A stretch of 64,000 bases of DNA from assembly GCF_016892625.1 (NCBI RefSeq), contig NZ_JAFEMW010000002.1, positions 1 through 64,000 on the forward strand. The letters run 5' to 3'. The first letter of the stretch is position 1; each line of letters starts with the position of its first letter. The translations under genes were made by a program, and so were the position numbers. This DNA is from Brevibacterium sp. RIT 803. GTDB lineage: Bacteria; Actinomycetota; Actinomycetes; Actinomycetales; Brevibacteriaceae. Positions 16,649-26,260 of this stretch are shown one piece after another. The notes beneath the pieces are model-generated. The model did not search any database. It saw nothing but the letters and a program-made list of their open reading frames with translations, and was not told the origin of the DNA.

Positions 16649-19411
16649 GTGGACAATCGGAAACAGGGCGGACCGATACTCAATGGGCTGCCCAGCCAGG
16701 TGCCCGACATCGATCCCGAAGAGACTGAGGAATGGCTGGCATCGCTGGACGGCCTCATCGACGAGGGCGGACGGTCGCGCGCACGGTACGTCATGCTGCG
16801 GATGCTTCAGCGTTCGCGAGAGAAGCAGATCGGCGTGCCGAGCCTGACAGCCACCGACTACGTGAATACGATCGGGCCTGAGAACGAACCGTGGTTCCCC
16901 GGTGACGAAGAGGTCGAGCGCCGCTACCGGCGCTGGAACCGCTGGAATGCCGCTATGCTCGTCCACCGTGCCCAGCGGCCCGGAGTCGAGGTCGGCGGAC
17001 ACATCTCAACCTATGCCTCATCTGCCACGCTCTACGAAGTCGGACTCAACCACTTCTTCCGCGGCAAGGACCATCCCGGCGGCGGCGACCATATCTTCTA
17101 CCAGGGCCACGCCTCGCCCGGCATGTATGCTCGCGCCTACCTCGAAGGCCGGATGAGTGAACAGGACCTTGACGGATTCCGTCAGCAGCAGTCCCACCAG
17201 ATCGACGGCGAGCCCAGCGGACTGCCCTCGTACCCTCACCCGCATCAGCTCCCCGACTTCTGGGAGCACCCGACCGTGTCGATGGGTCTGGGCCCGATGA
17301 ACGCGATTGCGCAGGCGCAGTTCGACAAGTACCTGCACAACCGTGGAATCAAGGACACCTCGCAGCAGCAGACCTGGGCGTTCCTCGGCGATGGAGAGCT
17401 CGATGAGCCGGAGAGCCGCGGCATGCTCCATGTCGCGGCCTTCGAAGAGCTTGACAATCTCAACTTCGTCATCAACTGCAACCTGCAGCGCCTCGACGGA
17501 CCCGTCCGCGGCAACGGCAAGATCATTCAGGAGCTCGAAGCCTACTTCCGGGGCGCCGGATGGAACGTCATCAAAGTCGTCTGGGGCCGCGAATGGGACG
17601 CACTCCTGGGCAAGGACCGCGACGGCGCACTGGTCAACCTCATGAACGCCACCCCCGATGGTGACTACCAGACGTACAAGGGAGAGTCCGGCGGATTCGT
17701 CCGTGACAACTTCTTCGGACGTGACCCCCGCACGAAGGCCATGGTCGAGGACTACAGCGACGAGAGGATCTGGAATCTCAAGCGCGGCGGTCACGACTAC
17801 CGCAAGGTCTTCGCCGCATACAAGGCTGCCGCCGAGCACACCGGCCAGCCGACCGTGATTCTCGTCAAGACCGTCAAAGGCTACTCGCTGGGACCTCACT
17901 TCGAGGCCCGCAATGCGACCCATCAGATGAAGAAGTTGACGATCGACGACCTCAAGCTGGCCCGCGATCACTTCCAGATCCCGATCTCGGACAAGGACCT
18001 CGAAGCCGACCCGAAGCTGCCCCCGTACTATCACCCCGGGAAGGACGCTCCGGAGATCAAGTACATGCAGGAACGTCGTCAGACCCTGGGCGGATACTCC
18101 CCCGAACGACGCAGCACGCACATCGATCTCAAGCTTCCTTCCGACAAAGCCTTCGACGCAGGCAAGCGCGGTTCGGGCAAGCAGACGATCGCCACCACCA
18201 TGGGCTTCGTCCGAGTGCTCAAGGACCTGATGCGAGAGAAGGAGTTCGGCAAGCGCATCGTGCCGATCATCCCGGACGAGGCTCGCACCTTCGGCATGGA
18301 CTCGTTCTTCCCGACGGCGAAGATCTACAACCCGCACGGCCAGAACTACATCTCGGTCGACCGCGATCTCTTCCTCGCCTACAAGGAAGCCACCGACGGC
18401 CAGCTGCTCCACGTGGGCATCAACGAGGCCGGTGCCACCGCGGCGCTGACCGCTGTCGGCACCTCGTATGCCACGCACGGTGAGCCGATGATCCCGTTCT
18501 ACATCTTCTACTCGATGTTCGGCTTCCAGCGCAGCGGCGACTTCTTCTGGGCAGCCGGCGACCAGATGGCACGCGGATTCATCCTCGGCGCCACTGCCGG
18601 TCGCACAACGTTGGTGGCCGAGGGCTTGCAGCATGGTGACGGTCATTCGCATCTGCTGGCATCGACCTATCCGTCGATCGTGTCCTACGATCCCGCCTAC
18701 ACCTACGAGATCGCCCGTATCGTCCGTGACGGCATCCACCGTATGTACGATCCGGCCGATGAGCGCGACCCCAACGTCATGTACTACCTGACGATGTACA
18801 ACGAGCCGATGGTCCAGCCCCCTGAGCCAGAGGGCCTCGACGTCGACGGCGTGCTCAAGGGTATGTATCTGCTGTCGAAGGGTCCGGACAACGGCGGCCC
18901 GAAGGTCCAGCTCATGGCCTCCGGTGTCGGCGTGCCTTGGGTTCTCGAAGCCCAAGAGCTGCTCGCAGAGGACTGGGGTGTTTCGGCAGATGTATGGTCG
19001 GTGACCTCGTGGACCGAGCTGCGTCGCGATGGCCTGAAATCCGAAGACGACCGACTGCTCACGCCAGACGTCGAGGCACGTGTGCCGTATGTGACTCAGA
19101 AGATGGCCGAGACCGAAGGCCCTGTTGTGGCGACCTCGGACTTCATGCGCGCGGTTCCCGATCAGATCCGTCAGTATGTGCCAGGCCACTTCACATCCCT
19201 GGGCACCGACGGCTACGCGATCTCGGACACCCGTCCGGCAGCACGCCGCTATTACCACGTCGATGGACCATCGGTCGTGACACAGGCTCTGATCTCCCTG
19301 GCCGACACCGGGACGATCTCGATCGACAAGGCCGCCGAGGCGGCACGGAAGTACCAGCTCGACGACGTCACAGCGGGCACCTCAGGTTCAACCGAAGGTG
19401 CCGGCGCCTGA
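16649..19411 (+). CDS. aceE: pyruvate dehydrogenase E1 component (homodimeric)
   Basis: TPP-dependent decarboxylase that feeds acetyl groups to the pyruvate dehydrogenase complex. The 920-residue protein has the expected length. [32 protein letters not shown] holds the TPP/Mg GDG...N motif. GTG 16649 is chosen because GAGAGG lies eight bases upstream and the protein then starts like other actinobacterial AceE proteins; frame continues open to 16550 without a ribosome site. No aceF or lpd is adjacent, as usual in this group. Confidence 0.95.
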   Translation: MDNRKQGGPILNGLPSQVPDIDPEETEEWLASLDGLIDEGGRSRARYVMLRMLQRSREKQIGVPSLTATDYVNTIGPENEPWFPGDEEVERRYRRWNRWNAAMLVHRAQRPGVEVGGHISTYASSATLYEVGLNHFFRGKDHPGGGDHIFYQGHASPGMYARAYLEGRMSEQDLDGFRQQQSHQIDGEPSGLPSYPHPHQLPDFWEHPTVSMGLGPMNAIAQAQFDKYLHNRGIKDTSQQQTWAFLGDGELDEPESRGMLHVAAFEELDNLNFVINCNLQRLDGPVRGNGKIIQELEAYFRGAGWNVIKVVWGREWDALLGKDRDGALVNLMNATPDGDYQTYKGESGGFVRDNFFGRDPRTKAMVEDYSDERIWNLKRGGHDYRKVFAAYKAAAEHTGQPTVILVKTVKGYSLGPHFEARNATHQMKKLTIDDLKLARDHFQIPISDKDLEADPKLPPYYHPGKDAPEIKYMQERRQTLGGYSPERRSTHIDLKLPSDKAFDAGKRGSGKQTIATTMGFVRVLKDLMREKEFGKRIVPIIPDEARTFGMDSFFPTAKIYNPHGQNYISVDRDLFLAYKEATDGQLLHVGINEAGATAALTAVGTSYATHGEPMIPFYIFYSMFGFQRSGDFFWAAGDQMARGFILGATAGRTTLVAEGLQHGDGHSHLLASTYPSIVSYDPAYTYEIARIVRDGIHRMYDPADERDPNVMYYLTMYNEPMVQPPEPEGLDVDGVLKGMYLLSKGPDNGGPKVQLMASGVGVPWVLEAQELLAEDWGVSADVWSVTSWTELRRDGLKSEDDRLLTPDVEARVPYVTQKMAETEGPVVATSDFMRAVPDQIRQYVPGHFTSLGTDGYAISDTRPAARRYYHVDGPSVVTQALISLADTGTISIDKAAEAARKYQLDDVTAGTSGSTEGAGA

Positions 19412-19460
19412 TTGAAGCGCGCTGGGCGGATTCGACACTGCGCTCGACACCGCTATGAGC

Positions 19461-19489
19461 ATGGCCGGAGTCTCTAAGACTCCGGCCAT
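19461..19489 (+). terminator. hairpin terminator after aceE
   Basis: ATGGCCGGAGTC (19461-19472) pairs perfectly with GACTCCGGCCAT (19478-19489) around a five-base loop; only a weak T-rich tail (ACTTGT) follows, as is common in actinobacteria. Confidence 0.75.
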
Positions 19490-19561
19490 ACTTGTCTCAA
19501 TCGACAAATACTTGTGTGTCGCATACAAGCGAATTGTGGCGAAGCCTTTAAAGTGGTGCCT

Positions 19562-20761
19562 ATGACAACTGACGCCGAGACGCTCCGGCGCCGGGCAGAA
19601 ACGGCACGCCGTCTGCGGGCTGGAGTGGGAGTCCTCTCCACTGTGACCCTGCAGAGACTTGAAGCTCGGCTCCCCTGGTACCGCAGCATGTCCCCCTCTG
19701 ATCGATCCTGGGTCGGGCTGTTGGCCCAGTCGGGCATCTCGTCCTTCATCGACTGGTACCGCAAACCCGACACGGATCTGCGGGTCGTCAGCGAGATCTT
19801 CAAATCCGCCCCACGCGACCTGATTCGTGCAATCAGTCTCCAGCAGACCCTTCAGCTGCTCAAGATCGTCGTCGAAGTCGTCGAGGAAAGAGTGCCCGAC
19901 ATTGCACGTGCGGTCGAGCAGCCGGCGCTGCGAGAGGCTGTTCTCGTCTACTCCCGTGAGATCGCCTTCGCCGCCGCAGACGTCTATGCCCGAGCCGCCG
20001 AGGCCAGGGGCAGTTGGGACGCTCGCTTAGAGGCAATGGTCGTTGATGCTCTGGTTCGCGGCGACTCCGTCGATGAGCTGGCCAGCCGCACCGCCGCCTT
20101 CGGATGGCAGTCGGAGGGTCCCGTCAGCGTACTTGTCGGACGGGCCCCGCAGAGGTCGGCCAAGCGCGGACTCGACGTCATCCGACGCAAGGCACGCAAA
20201 TGGGCCGATGATGCCCTCGTCGGCATTCACGACAACCGACTGCTCATCGTCCTCGGCGGTGCCACCGAGCTCGACGACGCCGTTGAGGAACTCTCCGAAT
20301 CCTTCGGACCATCCGAAGTCATCGTCGGACCCAGCGTTCCGAGCCTGGCAGAGGCCGCCACCTCGGCGAAGGCAGCGATCATGGCGCTCAAGGCCGCCAC
20401 CGCACGCCCCGACTCGCCCCGACCCGTCAGGGCAGAAGAGCTCCTGCCCGAGCGTGCTCTGTCTGGAGACACCGTCGCCCTGAGCGAACTCATCAGCCGG
20501 TACTACGAACCACTGACCTCGGGGACCGGGCAACTGCTCAAAACGGTCAGCGCCTACGTCGAATTCGGATCGTCGCTCGAAGCCACGGCCAAGGCCCTCT
20601 CCGTCCACCCGAATACGGTGAGATACCGGCTCCGGAAGATCACCTCGGCGATCTCACTCGACCCGACGGTCTCCCGCGACGCATTCGTCATCCACATCGC
20701 ATTGGTCTACGGGCGACTGTCAGATGCCGGGCTATTGTCGAACACCGACAAAACACACTGA
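19562..20761 (+). CDS. fasR: PucR-type regulator of fatty-acid synthesis (FasR-like)
   Basis: 399-residue regulator with a C-terminal PucR helix-turn-helix (GSSLEATAKALSVHPNTVRYRLRKI, about 340-372) and a GGDEF-like middle region. It is directly upstream of fabD-fabH-acpP-fabF, the position and family of Streptomyces FasR, the activator of that operon. ATG 19562 is preceded by a TAAAGT -10-like box seven bases away and no clear ribosome site, so the mRNA may be leaderless. Assignment by synteny plus domain. Confidence 0.85.
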   Translation: MTTDAETLRRRAETARRLRAGVGVLSTVTLQRLEARLPWYRSMSPSDRSWVGLLAQSGISSFIDWYRKPDTDLRVVSEIFKSAPRDLIRAISLQQTLQLLKIVVEVVEERVPDIARAVEQPALREAVLVYSREIAFAAADVYARAAEARGSWDARLEAMVVDALVRGDSVDELASRTAAFGWQSEGPVSVLVGRAPQRSAKRGLDVIRRKARKWADDALVGIHDNRLLIVLGGATELDDAVEELSESFGPSEVIVGPSVPSLAEAATSAKAAIMALKAATARPDSPRPVRAEELLPERALSGDTVALSELISRYYEPLTSGTGQLLKTVSAYVEFGSSLEATAKALSVHPNTVRYRLRKITSAISLDPTVSRDAFVIHIALVYGRLSDAGLLSNTDKTH

Positions 20762-20816
20762 TCCAAAAGATCCATCCACTAGATTGAACACCGAAGTCGA
20801 GTGAAAAGAGAACTGA

Positions 20817-21722
20817 GTGCTAGCAATCACGTGCCCGGGCCAAGGTGCCCAGAAGTCGGGCTTTCTGAGTTCCTTCCTGGAACTCGACGCCTTCGCCGCA
20901 CAGATCGACGAACTCTCCTCCGCATCCGGGATCGACCTGCGCCTGCACGGAACCGAATCGGATGACGAGACGATCAAGGACACAGCACTGGCACAGCCGC
21001 TGCTCGTCGCCTCAGCGATCGCATGCGCCGCTGAACTCGGGGCTCGGGCAGAGTATGTCGCCGGGCACTCCGTCGGCGAGATCGCTGCCGCACAGATCGC
21101 CGGTGTCTTCTCTCCAGCAGACGCCATGAGCTTCGTCGCAGTGCGCGGCGCAGGGATGGCAGCGGCCGCGGCCCAGACGCCCACAGGCATGTCAGCCGTC
21201 GTCGGCGGCGAACCTGCCGACGTCCTGGCAGCCATCGAGGCAGCCGGTGCCAGCCCAGCCAACGTCAACGGAGGCGGACAGACGGTGGCAGCGGGATCCT
21301 TGGAGGATCTGGAGAAGCTGGCGGAGAACCCGCCGGAGAGAGCACGCGTCATCGCTCTGCCCGTAGCTGGTGCCTTCCACACCGAGTACATGGCTTCGGC
21401 GACCCAGGAACTGGCCGACGCTGCCTCGGCGCTGGAGATCACAGATCCTGCCACGTATGTCCTCAGCAACTCCGATGGAACAGTCGTCGAGAGCGGTCAG
21501 GACTATGTCGACCGCCTCGTCAAGCAGGTCACGAACCCGGTTCGCTGGGATCTGTGCCAGGAGACGCTGCTGAATGCGGGAATCACCGGAATGATCGAAC
21601 TCGTCCCCGGCGGCACACTGACCGGAATCGCACGACGCGCCATGAAGGGCGTGGAGACATTCGCCATCAAATCCGCTGCAGACCTCGACGGTGCGCGTGA
21701 GTTCGCCGCGGCCCACGCCTGA
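20817..21722 (+). CDS. fabD: malonyl-CoA:ACP transacylase
   Basis: Loads malonyl groups onto acyl carrier protein for type II fatty-acid synthesis. The 301-residue enzyme has S85 in GHSVGE and H188 in GAFHTEYM, the catalytic pair. Start GTG 20817. It is the first enzyme gene after fasR (55 bp gap) and is followed 19 bp later by fabH. Confidence 0.94.
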   Translation: MLAITCPGQGAQKSGFLSSFLELDAFAAQIDELSSASGIDLRLHGTESDDETIKDTALAQPLLVASAIACAAELGARAEYVAGHSVGEIAAAQIAGVFSPADAMSFVAVRGAGMAAAAAQTPTGMSAVVGGEPADVLAAIEAAGASPANVNGGGQTVAAGSLEDLEKLAENPPERARVIALPVAGAFHTEYMASATQELADAASALEITDPATYVLSNSDGTVVESGQDYVDRLVKQVTNPVRWDLCQETLLNAGITGMIELVPGGTLTGIARRAMKGVETFAIKSAADLDGAREFAAAHA

Positions 21723-21741
21723 TCATCAAAGGAAGACCATC

Positions 21742-22743
21742 ATGCCAACACTGAAGACAGCAGAATCCGGAACCTTCTCCAAGATCATGGGCATCGGTGC
21801 CTACCGTGCCGAGAACCTCGTCACCAACGACGACATCGCCGGACCCATCAACTCCTCCGATGAGTGGATCCGTCAGCGCACCGGCATCGTCACTCGCCGT
21901 CGCGCCAGCAAAGACGTCGGTGTCATCGACATGTGCGAAGAGGCCGCGTTGGAAGCGATCGCCTCCTCTGGACTCAAACCCGAAGACATCGGCGGCATCA
22001 TCATCGCCACCGTCACCTTTGAATACTTCACTCCTTCGGCGGCGGCAGCGCTGACTGACCGCTTGGGGACCGGCCCCATCCCCGCCTGGGACATCAGTGC
22101 GGCATGTGCCGGCTACTGCTACGGCATCGGACAGGCCGACGCCTTGGTCCGTTCCGGCGCCATGGACAACATTCTGGTCATCGGTGCCGAGAAGCTCTCC
22201 GAGGTCATCGACCCCGAGGACCGTTCGATCTCCTTCATCCTCGGTGACGGAGCCGGTGCTGTCGTCGTCTCGTCGTCTGACGAGCCGGGCATCTCGAAGA
22301 CCGTCTGGGGCTCGAAGGGCGAGAACTGGTCGACGATCCGCATGACCGAGTCTCTCTACGACGTCCGCGACGACCGTGAGACTCCGTTCCCCACCTTGCG
22401 CCAGGATGGGCCGACCGTATTCCGCTGGGCCGTCTGGGACGGCGCCGAGGTGGCCAAAGAGGCTCTTGCCGAGTCCGGCATCGAAGCCTCCGACCTTGCC
22501 GCCTTCATCCCGCACCAGGCGAACATGCGAATCATCGACGAACTCGCCAAACAGCTCAAGCTACCAGAGCACGTCGTCATCGCCCGCGACATCGCCGACA
22601 ACGGGAACACCTCCTCGGCATCCATCCCGCTGGCGACCGAACGTCTGCTGCGCGAGCAGCCTGAACTCAGTGGCGGATACGCCCTGCAGATCGGCTTCGG
22701 AGCCGGTCTGGTCTTCGGCGCACAAGTGATCCGCCTCCCTTAA
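21742..22743 (+). CDS. fabH: beta-ketoacyl-ACP synthase III
   Basis: Condenses acyl-CoA primer with malonyl-ACP to start chain elongation. 333 residues from ATG 21742 (AAAGGAAG upstream). Catalytic C122 is in DISAACAGYCYG, His in FIPHQANMRI and Asn in DNGNTSSASIP. Branched-chain primer use, common in actinobacteria, is likely but not provable here. Confidence 0.95.
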   Translation: MPTLKTAESGTFSKIMGIGAYRAENLVTNDDIAGPINSSDEWIRQRTGIVTRRRASKDVGVIDMCEEAALEAIASSGLKPEDIGGIIIATVTFEYFTPSAAAALTDRLGTGPIPAWDISAACAGYCYGIGQADALVRSGAMDNILVIGAEKLSEVIDPEDRSISFILGDGAGAVVVSSSDEPGISKTVWGSKGENWSTIRMTESLYDVRDDRETPFPTLRQDGPTVFRWAVWDGAEVAKEALAESGIEASDLAAFIPHQANMRIIDELAKQLKLPEHVVIARDIADNGNTSSASIPLATERLLREQPELSGGYALQIGFGAGLVFGAQVIRLP

Positions 22744-22751
22744 ACGGGTTC

Positions 22752-22775
22752 ATTCACGGAAAACTCTCCGTGAAT
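22752..22775 (+). other. hairpin between fabH and acpP
   Basis: ATTCACGGA and TCCGTGAAT pair around AAACTC, 8-32 bp after the fabH stop and without a T run. A likely mRNA processing or stabilising structure rather than a full terminator, which would fit the high demand for acyl carrier protein. Confidence 0.55.
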
Positions 22776-22861
22776 GTCCTAAGATATTCGGCGGGACACT
22801 CGTCGAAAAGTTCCTCAACCGGTCGAACAACCCTCGGCTGACACTAGAAAGTAGGAAAGAA

Positions 22862-23113
22862 ATGGCATTCACCGAAGCTGAAGTCCTCGCTGGACTGGCA
22901 GAGATCGTCAACGAAGAAACCGGTTTGGCTGTGGAAGCAGTCGAGGCCAACAAGTCCTTCACCGACGACCTCGACATCGACTCCATCTCGATGATGACCA
23001 TCGTCGTCAACGCTGAGAAGAAGTTCGGCGTGAAGATTCCGGATGACGACGTCAAAGACCTCGTCACCGTCCAGGACGCTGTTGACTACATCAACAAGGC
23101 TCAAGAGGCCTGA
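22862..23113 (+). CDS. acpP: acyl carrier protein
   Basis: 83 residues, acidic helical protein. Phosphopantetheine is expected on S41 in DIDSIS, which replaces the more common DSL. GAAAGTAGGAAAGAA precedes the ATG. Its position between fabH and fabF confirms the role in fatty-acid synthesis. Confidence 0.95.
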   Translation: MAFTEAEVLAGLAEIVNEETGLAVEAVEANKSFTDDLDIDSISMMTIVVNAEKKFGVKIPDDDVKDLVTVQDAVDYINKAQEA

Positions 23114-23125
23114 GAAATTAGCCGA

Positions 23126-23153
23126 ACACGGCCCGTCCACCGACGGGCCGTGT
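23126..23153 (+). other. perfect hairpin between acpP and fabF
   Basis: ACACGGCCCGTC (23126-23137) pairs with GACGGGCCGTGT (23142-23153) with loop CACC; no T tract follows. The 12-bp perfect stem in a 65-bp gap could stop or trim part of the transcripts and so raise acpP over fabF mRNA. Confidence 0.65.
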
Positions 23154-23178
23154 CCACACTATCGACGAGGTTTGTACC

Positions 23179-24423
23179 ATGACACCTAAAGTTGTCGTCA
23201 CCGGGATTGGTGCGGTAACCCCATTGGGCGCGACGGCCGATGCCACGTGGCAAGCCATACTGGCCGGCAAGTCCGGCGTCCACACAATGGACAATGACTG
23301 GTCCGAGAAGTACGGCCTCGCCGTCGACTTCGCAGCACAGGTCGACCCACAGGTCGTGCCCGAGAATCTCAAACGCGTCCAGGCCAAGCGCCTCGACCCC
23401 TCCTCCCAGTTCGCTCTGATCTCCGCTCGTGAAGCCATGGCTGATGCCGGCCTCGAGGAGACGGACCCAGACCGCACCGCGGTCTCCTGGGCTACTGGAA
23501 TCGGCGGTGTCTGGACTCTGCTCGATGCCTGGGACACGCTTCAGGAAGAGGGTCCGCGCCGGGTCATGCCGCTGACCGTTCCGATGCTCATGCCCAATGG
23601 GCCCGCAGCAGCCATCGGCATGGAGTTCAAGGCCCGTGCTGGTGTCCAGACCATGGTCTCCGCATGTGCGTCGTCAACCGAGAGCCTGGGCCACGCCTAC
23701 GACGTTGTGGCCTCCGGTCACGCCGATGTCGTCATCGCCGGCGGCTCCGAAGCTGCAATCCACCCAATCACGATCGCCTCATTCAACTCCATGCAGGCAC
23801 TCTCACGCCGCACCGACTCCCCTGAGACCGCATCACGTCCCTATGACGTCGATCGCGATGGATTCGTCATGGGCGAAGGTGCGGGAACCCTCATCCTTGA
23901 AACCGAGGAGCATGCCAAGGCACGCGGAGCGAAGATCTACGCCGAGGTGTCCAGCTGGGGCATCTCCAACGACGCCTACCACATCACCGGTGGTGAGCCA
24001 GGCGGACAGTACGCGCTGCGTGCGATGCAGAGCGCGCTGGACAATGCGGAGCTCAGCCCCGCAGACGTCAAGCACGTCAATGCTCACGCGACCTCGACAC
24101 CGGTCGGCGATATCCCTGAGTCCTTGGCGATCAGCCAGCTGCTGGGCTCTCACGTCGGTGACGCTCTGGTCAGTGCCACGAAGTCGATGACTGGCCACCT
24201 CCTGGGTGGTACAGGCGCTGTCGAGTCAATCCTCACGGTCAAGGCGCTGCAGACACGCACCGCTCCCCCAACGATCAACATCGACGAGGTCGACCCGGAG
24301 GTCGTGGGCATCAACATCGTCCGCGACACCCCTGCAGAACTTCCTGCCGGAGACATCGCAGCGATTTCGAACTCGTTCGGCTTCGGCGGCCACAATGCCG
24401 TCGTCGCCTTCAAGTCCGTGTGA
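23179..24423 (+). CDS. fabF: beta-ketoacyl-ACP synthase II
   Basis: Elongating condensing enzyme, 414 residues. Catalytic C163 is in VSACASS, and the two histidines are in NAHATSTPVGD and SMTGHLLGGTGAVES. Starts MTPKVVVTGIGAVTPLG, as usual. Last gene of the fasR-fabDH-acpP-fabF unit; a 17-bp perfect hairpin lies 62 bp downstream. Confidence 0.95.
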   Translation: MTPKVVVTGIGAVTPLGATADATWQAILAGKSGVHTMDNDWSEKYGLAVDFAAQVDPQVVPENLKRVQAKRLDPSSQFALISAREAMADAGLEETDPDRTAVSWATGIGGVWTLLDAWDTLQEEGPRRVMPLTVPMLMPNGPAAAIGMEFKARAGVQTMVSACASSTESLGHAYDVVASGHADVVIAGGSEAAIHPITIASFNSMQALSRRTDSPETASRPYDVDRDGFVMGEGAGTLILETEEHAKARGAKIYAEVSSWGISNDAYHITGGEPGGQYALRAMQSALDNAELSPADVKHVNAHATSTPVGDIPESLAISQLLGSHVGDALVSATKSMTGHLLGGTGAVESILTVKALQTRTAPPTINIDEVDPEVVGINIVRDTPAELPAGDIAAISNSFGFGGHNAVVAFKSV

Positions 24424-24484
24424 TGCGACAGCGCTTCTCGAGGCGGCGGGCCAGTCACAACTGGTCCAGCCTCTGAGTGACGAT

Positions 24485-24522
24485 CAGATCAGGCCCCAGC
24501 AATCATGCTGGGGCCTGATCTG
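24485..24522 (+). terminator. terminator hairpin after fabF
   Basis: A 17-bp perfect stem (24485-24501 with 24506-24522) containing CAGGCCCCAGC/GCTGGGGCCTG with an ATCA loop. No T tract; this form is common for actinobacterial operon ends. Confidence 0.8.
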
Positions 24523-24681
24523 CGTCCGGGCCACCAAATGCCTCGGTCACTCGTGCGCTCGATCAACATCGAGTCAGATGATCGCGCCGGCTCAGACGCG
24601 ATGATCTGATTCCACGTTGAACGACGCGACAACGGGACCGAACTCGAGTCGACCTATTACTGTATGCTGGCGCATCTGCAT

Positions 24682-24730
24682 ACGACTATGGGCACACCCG
24701 AGGTAGGCAGGTGTGCCCATAGTCGTTTTT
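24682..24730 (+). terminator. rho-independent terminator in the fabF-DUF3145 gap
   Basis: ACGACTATGGGCACACC (24682-24698) pairs with GGTGTGCCCATAGTCGT (24710-24726) and TTTT follows, oriented rightwards. It is 160 bp beyond the fabF terminator, so it either backs that up or ends a separate short transcript (see findings). The rest of 24523-24681 holds no gene that I can see. Confidence 0.8.
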
Positions 24731-24784
24731 CCGGAGCTTGAGCGTCGCAGTTGGACCTACGGAGCAGGAAGCCTCGTGAGAGTC

Positions 24785-25282
24785 TCAGCCGACCTTGGTC
24801 AGCCAGCGCACCGGAGCGCCCTCGCCTGCGTGGCGGAAGGCATCGAGCTCTTCGTCCCAGGCTTCGCCTAGGGCCAGAGCCATCGCAGTGGAGAGTTTGG
24901 TCGGATCACCGGAAGCGCGTTCCATGACGGAGCGAATGCGATCCTCGGGAACCAGAATGTTGCCGGCAGAGTCGGTGACTGCGTGATAGATCCCGAGATC
25001 TGGAGTATGGCTCCAACGCCCACCGTCGACTCCGACAGATGGCTCCTCGGTCACTTCATAGCGCAGTGAGTCCCACCCGCGGAGAGCGGATGCGATGCGA
25101 GCACCAGAACCCGCTGGCGCACGCCAGCAGACTTCGGCACGCACAAGGCCTGGCGCTGCCGGCTGGGGTGTCCAGTCGAAGCGTGCCTGTGCACCGATTG
25201 CCCCGCCCGCTGCCCATTCGATGTGCGGGCATAGCGCGCGAGGTGCTGAGTGGACGAATAGTACGCCCTGTGTCATATCCAT
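24785..25282 (-). CDS. DUF3145 family protein
   Basis: 165-residue actinobacteria-specific protein of unknown function: TQGVLFVHSAPRALCPHIEWA, a central PGLVRAEVCWRAPAGSGARIASALRGWDSLRYEVTEEPS and EDRIRSVMERASGDPTKLSTAMALALGEAWDEELDAFRHAGEG span the whole family. ATG 25282 or 25276 may be the start. Next to the fatty-acid operon, as in many relatives. Confidence 0.9.
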   Translation of the reverse strand: MDMTQGVLFVHSAPRALCPHIEWAAGGAIGAQARFDWTPQPAAPGLVRAEVCWRAPAGSGARIASALRGWDSLRYEVTEEPSVGVDGGRWSHTPDLGIYHAVTDSAGNILVPEDRIRSVMERASGDPTKLSTAMALALGEAWDEELDAFRHAGEGAPVRWLTKVG

Positions 25283-25341
25283 TTGTGCCTCCTACCTCGG
25301 ATACGTCTTCCCCTACGATCCGAAAGGAGGTGCTAGAGCCA

Positions 25342-25377
25342 ATGATAGACGAGTTTTGTCTGTGCGCCAAGCACTGA
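25342..25377 (+). CDS. possible 11-residue leader peptide MIDEFCLCAKH
   Basis: A perfect AAAGGAGGTG ribosome site (25323-25332) precedes ATG 25342, but the frame ends at TGA 25375-25377 after 11 codons, two of them Cys. A second tiny frame, ATG 25378 to TAG 25401, encodes MTWWRRV and begins at the next base. Strong ribosome site plus Cys-rich miniature frame resemble actinobacterial leader peptides, but the next gene starts 110 bp on. Might instead be a decayed gene start. Confidence 0.35.
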   Translation: MIDEFCLCAKH

Positions 25378-25488
25378 ATGACCTGGTGGCGTCGCGTGTA
25401 GCCAGTTTCTGGACGAGGACGGGAAGGGAGGGCGTCCACAGGTTGCCCGCACCAGAGGAACGAAGGGTCGGTAAGGACCAGTGGCCTT

Positions 25489-25890
25489 GTGCGCTACGAT
25501 GGCGCCATGCTGCAGGAAGGCGCTGCACCGACCACCGTGCGAATGTTCCCGGACTGTGCTGACACCGTCTTATGGCTCGTCTACCCCGTTGACTATGAGG
25601 ACACCGATTTGTCCCCGGGACTGATCGGCGAGCTGGAAGCGTGGGAACGGTCGTACTACGAAGCGCTGGACACCGACTTCAACTGGAAAACACCGGAGGA
25701 TGCCCAGGCCTTTACCAAGACAGGCATCGATCTGGCCGGACAGGTCGCGAACGAACTCGGCGAGGAATTCGTTGTCGAATTCGCCTCTTACGAACCCGCT
25801 GCACCGACGTACACGGCTCACAGCGTCAGACGGGCAGACAACGTGGGTGCCGCCACAGCCTTTTCGGGCTCTTCCCAGATGAAGGTGTAG
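25489..25890 (+). CDS. hypothetical protein
   Basis: 133 residues from GTG 25489, or 127 from ATG 25507. Acidic, no membrane segment; EFVVEFASYEPAAPTYTAHSVRRADNVGAATAF at the end suggests a mixed alpha/beta domain. I do not recognise the family. Codon pattern looks like the host. It ends 13 bp before the partial IS copy at 25904, so its natural C-terminus may have been altered by insertion. Confidence 0.6.
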   Translation: MRYDGAMLQEGAAPTTVRMFPDCADTVLWLVYPVDYEDTDLSPGLIGELEAWERSYYEALDTDFNWKTPEDAQAFTKTGIDLAGQVANELGEEFVVEFASYEPAAPTYTAHSVRRADNVGAATAFSGSSQMKV

Positions 25891-25903
25891 GTCGGCCGGG
25901 CGC

Positions 25904-26048
25904 GTCGGTCCGCAGATAGACGTCGAGGTCTCCCGACGATGGAGGTTCCTACGCCATCCATCCGAAAGACCTCGACGTGCCCGACGCTACCCCGCCGGCC
26001 GGCTTCGGCCGCCCTGACCTAACCGCCTTCGCGGCTCATCCCAATCGG
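25904..26048 (+). mobile_element. remnant of ISL3-family element (5' end plus inverted right terminus)
   Basis: 25904-26032 matches 27655-27782 of the complete ISL3 element, with a handful of substitutions and one extra base. It includes the 12-bp inverted repeat around the start codon and the first 20 codons of an undamaged transposase frame, beginning MPDATPPAGFGRPDLT. Right after it, GGCTCATCCCAATCGG (26033-26048) is the reverse complement of the right terminus of the complete element. No further IS sequence follows, so this is a deletion or rearrangement relic. Confidence 0.75.
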
Positions 26049-26260
26049 CTCTGATCGGGTCTGCTGACCCTCTCGACGAGAACGCAGCGACATCACAGCC
26101 ACCCAACCCCGACCGTCCGGGAAGCCGGGGCACGTCACATGGGCTGTGCTGCGGGCGTGTCGAGTGGGTAGTCCAGGGGCGACGCAGGAGCGTCGACGCG
26201 ACGTGCTGAGAGGTGGTTCCAACCGAGCGCTAGGACACAAGCTACAGGCATGGCGATAGG

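Noticed and set aside
17018..19258. 746-codon open frame on the minus strand across aceE
   Set aside because: Exactly antisense to a well-conserved aceE; long antisense frames are usual in high-GC coding sequence, and its composition (Val/Asp/Arg/Gly-rich) matches no protein family.
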